Position numbers and translations under genes: made by a program. A stretch of DNA of 64,000 nt, taken from contig NZNM01000081.1 in assembly GCA_002694885.1 (NCBI GenBank), forward strand, positions 1 through 64,000, read 5' to 3'. Of this stretch, positions 24,028-32,157 are shown piece by piece. Numbering within the stretch: position 1 is the first letter of the stretch; every line of letters starts with the position of its first letter. The notes under the pieces were generated by a model. It did no database searches. It worked only from the letters and a program-made list of their open reading frames with translations, and was not told where the DNA came from. Source of the stretch: Opitutaceae bacterium (GTDB lineage: Bacteria; Verrucomicrobiota; Verrucomicrobiia; Opitutales; Opitutaceae).

Positions 24028-25140
24028 ATGATGACTCAATCTCTTCGTTCGTTTTTAGCTGTCGCGATTTCTTTCTCCCTGGTGAAATCAGGCTTGGCCC
24101 GGCCAGAAGTTTTAGAAGATCTGTCGGGATTCGATCGGCCGGTCGCTACTGTGTTTGCCCCAGATGGAAAGGCCTTGTTTGTCGTTAATCGATCTCGTGG
24201 GGAAGTAGGCGCCCGGAGAGGTGCCGGATCTATCACGAAAATGTCGGTGGATTCGGATCTGCAATTCAAGGTCGCCAGCAAGCGGTTTGTGGTCGGATTG
24301 ACGGCGCCCTCCGATGTTGACTTTCTGCCAGTCGAACTCGAGGGGGTGGCTCCGAAGGATTCCCTGATATTGGTCTCGGGTACACCGCTCATCGAATCGG
24401 AAGATGGCAGAATGGAGAAGAATGCATCGGATGACCTGATTGGGTTCACTCTTTTCGATCCCCTGACGGGCAAGACGCTCGCCAAAGCGGATTTTAGCCC
24501 GGAAGCGGATTTGAGGTTCAATGGCGAGTATCCGCTGATTTCACCGAACAGTATGAGTTTCGACCGGAGCGGGAATCTCTATGTCGCCGATACGGGTATT
24601 GGCGGTAACTTATTTCGAAATCGCGTCAAGGCTCAGCCCGTCATGTATCGAATCAGCGTCTCGGGTTTGCTACAGATGTTTAGCGGCCAGAGCCCTTCGG
24701 GCGTAGAGGTTATGAAATTATCGAGTATTCCAGGCGACATTTCCTATCACCAAGAGGAAGATGCCGTCTATTTTCTGGCGAATCATCTGCAAGGCGCTTC
24801 GCGTGGATCTGTATTCAAAGTTAGCAGCCGCAACTTTACGGAAGTTATGAAGATCGAAACGGTCGTTCGAGAACTGACATCCTTGGCGAGCATGATCATT
24901 TCGCCAACGGGCAGAACATTGATAGCTAGCGCCAAGGGTGAATTGCTAATCCCCAGAAATCGAAAGTCGGCTCGATTGATTCGCTTCAAGCCGGAAATGA
25001 CCTATTCGTCTCCCGGTAAGTTCGACTATCTCTCGCTGTCGGGCGGCGATTTTATTGTAGCCATGCCAGAAGAAGCCGGGGATGCCGGGGCCGGCAAAGG
25101 GCAGCGAGTGAGAATCACTCGTTTGACAAATAGATATTAA
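24028..25140 (+). CDS. Secreted protein of unknown function, propeller-like
   Basis: This 370-residue protein has an N-terminal signal peptide (about residues 1-24). FDRPVATVFAPDGKALFVVN and SMSFDRSGNLYVADTGIGG look like NHL/SMP-30-type propeller strands, and the later AGDAGAGKGQRVRIT is low in complexity. No catalytic motif or named family was recognised. It stands alone, after a 143-bp gap, downstream of the SGNH hydrolase. Confidence 0.6.
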   Translation: MMTQSLRSFLAVAISFSLVKSGLARPEVLEDLSGFDRPVATVFAPDGKALFVVNRSRGEVGARRGAGSITKMSVDSDLQFKVASKRFVVGLTAPSDVDFLPVELEGVAPKDSLILVSGTPLIESEDGRMEKNASDDLIGFTLFDPLTGKTLAKADFSPEADLRFNGEYPLISPNSMSFDRSGNLYVADTGIGGNLFRNRVKAQPVMYRISVSGLLQMFSGQSPSGVEVMKLSSIPGDISYHQEEDAVYFLANHLQGASRGSVFKVSSRNFTEVMKIETVVRELTSLASMIISPTGRTLIASAKGELLIPRNRKSARLIRFKPEMTYSSPGKFDYLSLSGGDFIVAMPEEAGDAGAGKGQRVRITRLTNRY

Positions 25141-25280
25141 TATTTTGGATATGGTTCTGGAGACCGCTCGTCTGCTGAAGGACCAGTGTTCCTCCCACGA
25201 TGGCCCATCAGCGTCAATTCAAGTCCAATCTATCCAATTAACAGCGAGTAGCCGGTTGAAAACCGCCTAGCCGATGGTAA

Positions 25281-25314
25281 GGCTGGTTCTCCGTAACCAG
25301 CCGAATTGGCTGGT
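25281..25314. repeat. REP-like element with two alternative hairpins
   Basis: GGCTGGTT / AACCAGCC (25281-25288 with 25295-25302) forms a perfect 8-bp stem. The second arm also pairs, as ACCAGCC, with GGCTGGT at 25308-25314 across GAATT. The two hairpins exclude each other. Confidence 0.6.
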
Positions 25315-25369
25315 AGCCGTGGCTGTATGCGATCTGCATTAATCACGGAATGGGCGCTCTATGCCATGT

Positions 25370-25386
25370 ACAGGCAGGATGCCTGT
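25370..25386. repeat. Short palindrome ACAGGCA-GGA-TGCCTGT
   Basis: A perfect 7-3-7 inverted repeat. From memory, ACAGGCAGGATGCCTGTGC-type sequences recur in intergenic DNA of verrucomicrobial and planctomycetal genomes; copy number was not tested. Confidence 0.55.
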
Positions 25387-25532
25387 GCTACTTTTCGATT
25401 CCGCATTTGGCCTTCGCTGCCTTGGCAGACGCATAGGCGCCACGTCGCGCGCTGCTTCGATGGCTTCGCATTTCTTGGCAATGGCCAAAGGACGCCTTGA
25501 CTTGAAATCCAGGCATCTCTATCCCCGCCACG

Positions 25533-26270
25533 ATGTCGTTAGGCCCTGTCCAGCATCCTGAATCTGTCGTCGCGGTTTACTCGGGGGGAATTGATTCTAC
25601 GGTAATGCTTTATGCGATGAGAGAGCGTGGCATCGACATTCGAGGGGCGATCAGTTTTGACTATGGACAAAAGCATCGCAAGGAAATCGATGTTGCGGCG
25701 AAGGTTTGCGAGCAACTGGCGATCGAACATCAAATAGCGGATCTTAGAGCTATTTCTGGATTGTTTGGCCACAGTGGATTGGTAGATAGGGAATCAGTAG
25801 TTCCAGAAGGGCACTACGAAGAAGAGTCGATGAAGTCGACTGTAGTACCTAATCGAAATATGATTCTCATATCCTTGGCGACCGCGTGGGCCATCACGAA
25901 AGACGCGCAAGGGGTCGCGTATGCAGCTCATTCGGGCGATCATGCGATCTATCCAGATTGTCGGGAGTCTTTTGCCGCTGCCTTGGACCAAGCTATTCAA
26001 CAATGCGACTGGACGTCCGTCCGTCTCTACCGTCCATTCGTCGAATCGAGCAAATCGGAGATCCTGGCGGAGGGAGCCCGGTTAAAGGCTCCTTTGGGCG
26101 AAGCCTGGTCCTGTTACAAGGGAGGGGATCTGCATTGCGGGAGGTGCGGCACCTGTATAGAGCGCCGAGAAGCATTCTTCCTGGCGGGAGTGGAGGACCC
26201 AACGGTCTATCAGGCGGATGCTCCCGAGCTCGAAACGCTTGTCAATGCAGGCTGGCGTTTGACAACATAG
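25533..26270 (+). CDS. queC: 7-cyano-7-deazaguanine synthase (QueC)
   Basis: This 245-residue enzyme has the PP-loop SGGIDST (residues 17-23) and the zinc cluster CYKGGDLHCGRCGTC near the C-terminus. QueC converts 7-carboxy-7-deazaguanine to preQ0 with ATP and ammonia, a step in queuosine (and some DNA deazaguanine) synthesis in the cytoplasm. It is first in a queC-queD-queE operon; five bases separate it from queD. folE (GTP cyclohydrolase) and queF are not in the window. There is no clear Shine-Dalgarno before ATG 25533. Confidence 0.95.
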   Translation: MSLGPVQHPESVVAVYSGGIDSTVMLYAMRERGIDIRGAISFDYGQKHRKEIDVAAKVCEQLAIEHQIADLRAISGLFGHSGLVDRESVVPEGHYEEESMKSTVVPNRNMILISLATAWAITKDAQGVAYAAHSGDHAIYPDCRESFAAALDQAIQQCDWTSVRLYRPFVESSKSEILAEGARLKAPLGEAWSCYKGGDLHCGRCGTCIERREAFFLAGVEDPTVYQADAPELETLVNAGWRLTT

Positions 26271-26275
26271 AGCCG

Positions 26276-26725
26276 ATGTTCACTTGCCAGAAAACCTATT
26301 CCGACATCCCGTTTGCTCACAGGCAGGACAAGCACGAAGGCCATTGTCGACAAATTCACGGCCACAATTGGAGTTTCACTTTCACATTCGGATGCCGGGA
26401 GCTGGACGAATGCGGGTTTGTCGTGGATTTCGGAAAGTTGAAACCGTTACGCGACTGGATATCCGAGAATTTGGATCATGCGTGCGTTTTTAATGAGGAT
26501 GATCCGATGCTGGAGCAGTTCACTGGTATGAAGGATCAATCGGGAAAGGATGTCTTTAAACCTTACATTGTTGATCAATGCTCTAGTGAAGGCTTGGCCA
26601 GTCATTTGTACGATGTAGTAGATCCTATGATACGCAAGCTTACCGATAAGCGGGCGTGTCTGCTATCGGTGACCGTTATAGAAGACTCAAGGAATAGCGC
26701 GACATTCGCCCCGGACGGACCCTAA
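26276..26725 (+). CDS. queD: 6-carboxytetrahydropterin synthase (QueD)
   Basis: This 149-residue protein of the PTPS family begins MFTCQKTYSDIPFAH. Zinc ligands are the His of FAHR and the two His of IHGHNW, and the catalytic Cys is in CRQIHGHN. It converts dihydroneopterin triphosphate to 6-carboxytetrahydropterin in queuosine synthesis. The open frame extends far upstream but overlaps queC; ATG 26276, five bases after the queC stop, gives the normal family start and length. Its TAA overlaps the ATG of queE by one base. Confidence 0.93.
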   Translation: MFTCQKTYSDIPFAHRQDKHEGHCRQIHGHNWSFTFTFGCRELDECGFVVDFGKLKPLRDWISENLDHACVFNEDDPMLEQFTGMKDQSGKDVFKPYIVDQCSSEGLASHLYDVVDPMIRKLTDKRACLLSVTVIEDSRNSATFAPDGP

Positions 26726-27402
26726 TGCGCTATCCCGTTTACGAGACCTTCCAATCTTGGCAGGGTGAAGGCGTTCATCTTGGAAAATCAACGTTTTTTA
26801 TTCGTCTTTTTGGATGCCCGGTTCATTGCCCTTGGTGCGATTCGGCCGGCACGTGGCATCCGGACTACGTTCCAGATCGAATCGAGAAGATCGAAGCGGC
26901 GGAACTGGCGGATTTTGCCGCGAAGGCGAAACCTGATTTGGTAGTGGTGACAGGTGGCGAACCAGTGATACACGATCTAGAGTGTCTAACGGACGCATTG
27001 GAAACTTCGGGTTTGTCGAGACATTTGGAAACTTCGGGTTGTCGCGAAATTTCCGGAGATTGGGATTGGATTACGTTGAGCCCGAAGCGGGAATCGCCTC
27101 CTGTTGAAAGCGCTCTGAATCAAGCGAATGAATTCAAGGTAATTGTCGATAGTGAGCGATCGATCGACGAATGGACAGAATTTCTATCCGGACAGATCGA
27201 CTCTAGGCCAATTTGGCTCCATCCTGAATGGTCGCAACATTCCAATGCCGAAATTCTCAACCGAATCACTGAATTCGTAAAAGAGCGGGGTTCGCCCTTC
27301 AGGGCAGGAGTACAAGCCCATAAATATTATCAGGCGGATATCCTGGACCCTAGCTCGGCTAAACCAAATCCTCTTGGAGGAAATCCAAAACTTGGATACT
27401 AA
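26725..27402 (+). CDS. queE: 7-carboxy-7-deazaguanine synthase (QueE), radical SAM
   Basis: This 225-residue radical SAM enzyme has FQSWQGEGVHLGKSTFFIRL and the cluster motif CPVHCPWC (Cys31, Cys35, Cys38, CxxxCxxC) binding a 4Fe-4S cluster. VVTGGEPVIH is the GGEP SAM-binding block. It turns 6-carboxytetrahydropterin into CDG, the substrate of QueC. It overlaps queD by one base (TAATG), consistent with translational coupling. It is the last gene of the que operon; recF follows after 15 bases and may be read through. Confidence 0.95.
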   Translation: MRYPVYETFQSWQGEGVHLGKSTFFIRLFGCPVHCPWCDSAGTWHPDYVPDRIEKIEAAELADFAAKAKPDLVVVTGGEPVIHDLECLTDALETSGLSRHLETSGCREISGDWDWITLSPKRESPPVESALNQANEFKVIVDSERSIDEWTEFLSGQIDSRPIWLHPEWSQHSNAEILNRITEFVKERGSPFRAGVQAHKYYQADILDPSSAKPNPLGGNPKLGY

Positions 27403-27417
27403 AATTCGTTTGAATTA

Positions 27418-28491
27418 ATGAATTTCAAGAGAGTCAGCCTTGTAAACTATCGAAACATACGCCGGGCCCGAATTGATCTGGATTCTCGGAGAATATTCTT
27501 TCACGGAGCCAACGGGCAAGGGAAGACGAATTTATTAGAAGCGCTAGGAATGGTTACGGCCTTGAGAGCATTCCGGACGCACGAGAATAGAGTTATGATA
27601 GGCCCTGACGGAGAATTTGGGGAAGCTCGCTTCGATATTGAATGCGAGCGGTCTGGTGAATCCATTGTGGATCTTCGAATAAAAAAGTCGGGAAAAGAGG
27701 TAAAAGTGGATAGTGAGCCCGTTAAGCGATTGTCGGACTTTGCGGGAAGGTACCCAACGGTTGTTCTCTCATCGAATGACTTGCAGTTGACTCGAGGTTC
27801 TCCGGGAGGACGTAGACGTTTTATCGATACGTTTATTTGTGGAATTGACAGAGGGTATTTTGCGGCGCTTCAAAAGTATCAAAAATTGCTGCAAGAAAGA
27901 AATGCGTTGTTGCGTTCAGAAGAAAATGAGGGAGTCGTTACGGCGTTTGAGAAGCAGATGGACATTCCGGCTGTAACGATAGGTCGCGCTCGAAAAGATA
28001 TTATCGGTGAGCTGCTCAAAATCGCGTCGCCCATTTACAAGGCCCTCTCTAGTGATTCGGAGGAGATGGGAATCGAGTATACTACCAGCGCAGCAGTGCA
28101 GAATGAAGGGGAGTTCTTGGAGATTCTAGAAAAGAACCGAAAGCGAGATCGCTATCTGCAATCAACAAGCCAAGGTCCGCACAGGGATGACTACGCTTTA
28201 TTCGTCAATCGACTGCCCGCAAGCGATTATGCTTCCGAAGGACAGCAAAGGTCCATCACCTTAGCTCTTTCGCTCGCGATCATTCAATACTGGAGAGACA
28301 ATATGGGGCTGCTCCCAGTAGTCCTGGCTGATGACGCGTTTGCCGAATTGGACAGTCATCGACGCGAACGCTTTTGGGAATTGTTGAGCGATGATATGCA
28401 GTTGGTCGCTACCGGTACCCAATTACCTGAAATTTGCCGGGGCGACGATTGGCAAACGGTGGTAGTTGCTGATGGCGTGTTCAGTGGTTGA
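27418..28491 (+). CDS. recF: DNA replication/repair protein RecF
   Basis: This 357-residue SMC-like ATPase has the Walker A motif HGANGQGKTNLLEA (residues about 29-42), SQGPHRDDYAL, the signature SEGQQRSITLALSLAI, and Walker B VVLADDAFAELD. RecF works with RecO and RecR to load RecA at gaps. In many bacteria it lies beside dnaA, dnaN and gyrB; here it follows the que genes, so the ancestral origin-proximal cluster is not conserved. Confidence 0.95.
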   Translation: MNFKRVSLVNYRNIRRARIDLDSRRIFFHGANGQGKTNLLEALGMVTALRAFRTHENRVMIGPDGEFGEARFDIECERSGESIVDLRIKKSGKEVKVDSEPVKRLSDFAGRYPTVVLSSNDLQLTRGSPGGRRRFIDTFICGIDRGYFAALQKYQKLLQERNALLRSEENEGVVTAFEKQMDIPAVTIGRARKDIIGELLKIASPIYKALSSDSEEMGIEYTTSAAVQNEGEFLEILEKNRKRDRYLQSTSQGPHRDDYALFVNRLPASDYASEGQQRSITLALSLAIIQYWRDNMGLLPVVLADDAFAELDSHRRERFWELLSDDMQLVATGTQLPEICRGDDWQTVVVADGVFSG

Positions 28492-28740
28492 GTAAGGAAT
28501 TCTATTTAGGCAGATAGGTTTAATTCGGCGGTTAATGTCGAGCGTTTGACAAGAGGGATAGTGGCCATGCAGAAGCGTATCTATATTCTGGATAACTTAA
28601 TGAATGCGACAACCTAGCAAGATTTGACTAATCCGTTCGGTCGGACTCGGGACTGTTGACCACCCGCTTTCAGCGGGCCCCATCCCCGGTCGCTTTCGCT
28701 TCCTCCGTCAAACCCCGTGGGTTCTCGTCCAGTCTCGGCT

Positions 28741-28814
28741 TGGCAGCCTCGCAGGGACTCGAACCCCGACAGAAGGAACCAGAATCCTTAGTGCTACCAT
28801 TACACCACGAGGCT
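28741..28814 (-). tRNA. tRNA-Gln (anticodon CTG), CCA encoded
   Basis: Read on the minus strand it folds as a 74-base cloverleaf. The acceptor stem AGCCTCG/CGAGGCT is fully paired, with discriminator G and encoded CCA. The D arm is GTGT/GCAC, the anticodon stem AAGGA/TCCTT encloses loop TTCTGGT with CTG at positions 34-36, and the T arm is CGGGG TTCGAGT CCCTG. The 4-base variable loop is normal. No T-rich terminator follows; a CCCGCT-GAA-AGCGGG hairpin lies about 70 bases downstream. Confidence 0.95.
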
Positions 28815-29210
28815 GTCAGAGCCGCAGAAAGTAGCGACTCAATAACCTGAATCAATAGAAAAAGGCGGTTGGAGTGGCCGCTCGAAGATCGGCCGCTATC
28901 TCTTGAACTTTGCGGGGCGAGCTTAGTTTTGGCTTGCCTTGCTCTTGCGAGACTCTCGCTTAGCAGCTCCTTTGTAGGGAGCGTTTTTCCAGAATCCTCG
29001 GTAGAAGCAAGACCGGTTGCTGGCCAAAAATTTTCGGCATTGCTCTGCATCTTGTTGATTTGCAACAATTGTGGAGGGGTAGAACGGTTCATGATGGATT
29101 CGCCTCCTATCGGCACTTAGAGAGACGAGTTTAGCCAGGATCGTAGAAATGCCGATGAGCAATCTCTAATGATTGTTGATTTCACTCGGGTAGCGCGTTT
29201 GATCGGAGCA
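28815..29210. other. 396-bp region with no firmly supported gene
   Basis: A clear AGGAGG (minus strand, 29108-29103) stands 10 bases before an ATG at 29092, but that frame runs on through the tRNA on the same strand and is not convincing. A second minus-strand frame ending at 28923 has a protein-like basic tail (GAAKRESRKSKASQN) but no start codon suited to the AGGAGG. One frameshift could join the two. I make no gene call. Confidence 0.4.
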
Positions 29211-29903
29211 ATGAAAGTGGCGATTATAAGTGGGACCAGTATTGCTCGATCTGGGATATTCGATGATTGCGAGCTCCATCTGGCTTCAACCCCTTTTGGC
29301 GAGATCGAATACAAGGAATCAAGCGGTGTTGTCGTTATCAACCGCCACGGATTTCGGAATCCCTTGCCGCCTCATCGATCGAACTATCGCGGTTATGTAC
29401 ACCTTCTTAAGGAGTTGGATGTCCAGGCGACATTGTCGATAAATTCGGTGGGCTCGCTAACTGACGATTTGCCTCCTGGAAGCTTGGTCTCTTGCTCGGA
29501 CTATGTCAGCTTCGCTCCGATCACCTTCATTGATGATGCTCCCAGCGGTTTCGCTCCGAGTATAGACAATGGATTGTTGGGTGAAATAGAACCCCGCTTG
29601 TCTTGTCCGGTAAGTAAAGATCGAGTCTATGCCCAAACGAAAGGGCCTCGATTTGAAACCAAGGCTGAGGTAAGAATTCTGCAAAACTGGGGATGCGATG
29701 TGGTTGGCATGACCCTTGCGAATGAATGCGATCTGCTCCTAGAAAGCGGGATATCCGTCACCTCGCTTTGCATGGTCGATAATTTTGCCCATGGTATTGG
29801 GGGACAACAACTTAGTTATGGGGTATTTCATGATTTGGTTCACGAGAATCAAAAAACCGTAGACGAGGCGCTTGAAGTGTCGCTCGAAAGTTTCAAAGTT
29901 TGA
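29211..29903 (+). CDS. MTA phosphorylase / purine nucleoside phosphorylase family protein
   Basis: This 230-residue protein begins MKVAIISGTSIARSG. The family blocks are LSINSVGSLTDDLPPGSLV, YAQTKGPRFETKAEVR, GCDVVGMTLANECDLL and MVDNFAHGI. These match 5'-methylthioadenosine phosphorylase/PNP-type enzymes, which cleave purine nucleosides with phosphate during methionine or purine salvage. The exact substrate (MTA, inosine or other) is not settled. ATG 29211 is preferred over ATG 29169 because it has GGAG just before it and matches the usual N-terminus. Confidence 0.85.
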   Translation: MKVAIISGTSIARSGIFDDCELHLASTPFGEIEYKESSGVVVINRHGFRNPLPPHRSNYRGYVHLLKELDVQATLSINSVGSLTDDLPPGSLVSCSDYVSFAPITFIDDAPSGFAPSIDNGLLGEIEPRLSCPVSKDRVYAQTKGPRFETKAEVRILQNWGCDVVGMTLANECDLLLESGISVTSLCMVDNFAHGIGGQQLSYGVFHDLVHENQKTVDEALEVSLESFKV

Positions 29904-30017
29904 GGACGGAGTTTGGGAAGATGGGAAGAGAAACGATAGCTAGAATTGTAAATTCCCTCGGGAATAAGCCGATGGGATAATTTGTCTTAAACGGAACTAT
30001 CGCCGGTGACGAGCAGC

Positions 30018-31001
30018 ATGGAAAAAACAATGAGCGAATTTCTCCCCACTGAAGTAATGAATTCATCTCGAGATGTGTTCCACCGGTTGAAGACAGTGAT
30101 CGGGAGTCGCATTAAGGGCAAAGATGAGGTGATCGACAACATACTCATTTGCCTAGCGGCTGGAGGGCATGCGCTGATCGAGGACCTTCCGGGCGTGGGC
30201 AAAACGACTCTAGCCTACTGTTTGGCAAAGGCAATGCATTCGGATTTCAAGCGAATCCAGTTTACGAGCGATCTGCTTCCCACGGATGTGACTGGAGTAT
30301 CCGTATACGATGAGAAGGAAAAGTCATTCATATTCAAAAAAGGCCCGATATTCTCGAACATCGTGCTTGCAGATGAGATCAACCGGGCAACGCCTAAGAC
30401 GCAGTCGAGTTTGCTAGAGGTCATGGACCATGGCCGTGTATCCATTGATGGCGAGACGCATGTGGTAGGCGATCCGTTTATCGTTTTGGCTACGCAGAAC
30501 CCGGTCGACTACGAAGGGACGTTTCCTCTGCCAGAGAGCCAAATGGATCGTTTCCTGATGCGACTGCAAATGGGATACCCAAGCCAGGAAAACGAGTTGC
30601 AGATTCTCGCGAGCGAAAACTCGAATTACAACGATTTGGACTTCGGCGATCCTGTCAGTCGAGAAGACATCGTTCGTGTGCGGAGTACCGTGGCGAATGT
30701 GTATGTCGAGAATAGCGTGCTTGAATATATCTTGGGAATCATCACCGCGACCCGAACCGAGACCGAGTTTAAAGCGGGGATCAGCGTTCGCGGTTGCTTA
30801 GCCCTAAAAACGGCTGCTCAAGCTCGAGCGCTATATTTGGGTCGCGACTTCGTCTTGCCCGAGGACGTGGAATCAGTATCGTCCGCGACACTTAGCCATC
30901 GTCTGAATCTCCGTAGACCATCGTCCGACGCGATCGAGGAACGTCGTTTAGTGGAAGGGATCGTATCCAGGATTTTGGCGGTCGTTCCTCAGCCAAAGTA
31001 A
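30018..31001 (+). CDS. MoxR-family AAA+ ATPase
   Basis: This protein of about 327 residues has Walker A DLPGVGKTTLA, Walker B IVLADEINRATPKTQSSLLE and the MoxR blocks QFTSDLLPTDVTG, ATQNPVDYEGTFPLPESQMD and DRFLM. MoxR ATPases act as chaperones for maturing metallo- or membrane complexes, usually with a neighbouring DUF58 protein. GTG 30006 and ATG 30030 are alternative starts. First gene of a three-gene operon with DUF58 and a transglutaminase-like gene. Confidence 0.9.
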   Translation: MEKTMSEFLPTEVMNSSRDVFHRLKTVIGSRIKGKDEVIDNILICLAAGGHALIEDLPGVGKTTLAYCLAKAMHSDFKRIQFTSDLLPTDVTGVSVYDEKEKSFIFKKGPIFSNIVLADEINRATPKTQSSLLEVMDHGRVSIDGETHVVGDPFIVLATQNPVDYEGTFPLPESQMDRFLMRLQMGYPSQENELQILASENSNYNDLDFGDPVSREDIVRVRSTVANVYVENSVLEYILGIITATRTETEFKAGISVRGCLALKTAAQARALYLGRDFVLPEDVESVSSATLSHRLNLRRPSSDAIEERRLVEGIVSRILAVVPQPK

Positions 31002-31016
31002 GCAGGGCCGGATTTC

Positions 31017-32147
31017 ATGGCTCTCCTAGTTTCAAAAGACCAGTTCGATTGGAGAGGGCCGGCGTCCACTAAGGAGCCCAAGCCTTTTTCTCGCCGAATC
31101 ATGGAGCTTTTCGTCCCGCCGAAGGGAGAGAAGGTGCTTCCCACGGCTTCTGGAATGATGCTGATTCTGATAGGGCTCTGCCTAGGTTTGGCGGCTTACA
31201 ATACCGAGAACAATATTCTCTTTATCGCCTTGTCGCTGCTGATCGCCACTATAGTCATGAGCGGGATTTTTTGTTGGTCGAATATCATTTCCGCCCGATG
31301 GAGGCTTGAGAATAGCTCCACATTTCGTGTGGGGGAAACAGGAGAGGTCGCAGTTGTCGTTGAAAATGCCCGACAGCGATTTCCGCTTTTCAGTCTGCTT
31401 TTCGAATTGGGAAGCGATAAGACCGAAGAGTTTAGAGAGTTGCATTTAAGAGACAGCGTGGCTCCGGGGGAATCTGCGCGGCTTGTTTGGCGCTACAAAC
31501 CGGAAAGGCGTTGCCGAACGAAGATCCGAATTCTGGAAACAACGTCTTTATTTCCCTTTGGATTCCTGAAGAAGCACGTTCCTGGTGGTTGTGTAAGCGA
31601 GGTGAGCATATGGCCTGCTCGCATCGAATACCGAAGGTTGAAAAACCTGGGCTCAGGCTTTGGCTGGCAAGGGGCAAGCACGAAAGCTAGAGGCACTACG
31701 GGCGAATTGATAGGGCTTCGCGAATATAGTCGAGGAGATGCTCCGCGCTCGATCCACTGGAAAGTTTCCGCACGTCAGGGCGCATTGGTCGTAAAGCAAA
31801 ATGCGGCCGAAAGTCAGGCGCGCTATACGCTGCATGTCAGCCACTCGAAGTATTTATGGCCCACTAAGGAGATATTTGAACGCATGTGTTCATTCGTGGT
31901 CAGCTTAGCTGAAGATCTCTTTCTGGCTGGCGATTTAGATTACTGTCGAATCGAAGGTGGTCCGGAAATCAAAATCAGCCGTGTTTCGGACCTGAGTACG
32001 TTCTTCGATCAAATATCATCTCTAGAATGGGATGCTGATTCCGGTGGCGGTAAAAGCGAAGACGCGGGAAATGCGGTAAGTTTTCGGCCTGTAGATGGAA
32101 TTCAAGTAGCTGCATATTTAAATGGTAAGGCAATCGCAAAAGCTTAG
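31017..32147 (+). CDS. DUF58 protein
   Basis: This 376-residue protein has two membrane segments (about residues 43-61 and 65-83) and the DUF58 signature GLREYSRGDAPRSIHWKVS (about residues 225-243), followed by GALVVKQNA. DUF58 proteins are vWA-like partners of MoxR ATPases. The gene starts 15 bases after moxR and its end meets the next gene within a few bases, consistent with one operon. Confidence 0.9.
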   Translation: MALLVSKDQFDWRGPASTKEPKPFSRRIMELFVPPKGEKVLPTASGMMLILIGLCLGLAAYNTENNILFIALSLLIATIVMSGIFCWSNIISARWRLENSSTFRVGETGEVAVVVENARQRFPLFSLLFELGSDKTEEFRELHLRDSVAPGESARLVWRYKPERRCRTKIRILETTSLFPFGFLKKHVPGGCVSEVSIWPARIEYRRLKNLGSGFGWQGASTKARGTTGELIGLREYSRGDAPRSIHWKVSARQGALVVKQNAAESQARYTLHVSHSKYLWPTKEIFERMCSFVVSLAEDLFLAGDLDYCRIEGGPEIKISRVSDLSTFFDQISSLEWDADSGGGKSEDAGNAVSFRPVDGIQVAAYLNGKAIAKA

Positions 32148-32157
32148 TGTGAACGAT

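Larger units (their letters stand above)
25141..25532. other. 392-bp intergenic region with REP-like palindromes before queC
   Basis: No gene is recognised. The middle holds mutually exclusive hairpins (25281-25314) and a 7-3-7 palindrome (25370-25386), each annotated separately. I looked for a preQ1 riboswitch before queC and did not see one. Confidence 0.6.

Noticed and set aside
25390-25532. preQ1 riboswitch before queC
   Set aside because: I found no preQ1-I or preQ1-II-like pseudoknot pattern in the leader.
28923-29108. Small minus-strand gene beside tRNA-Gln, with AGGAGG and a basic C-terminal tail
   Set aside because: The frame carrying the ATG after AGGAGG runs through the tRNA, and the frame with the convincing tail has no suitable start. 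A frameshift would be needed, with no independent support.
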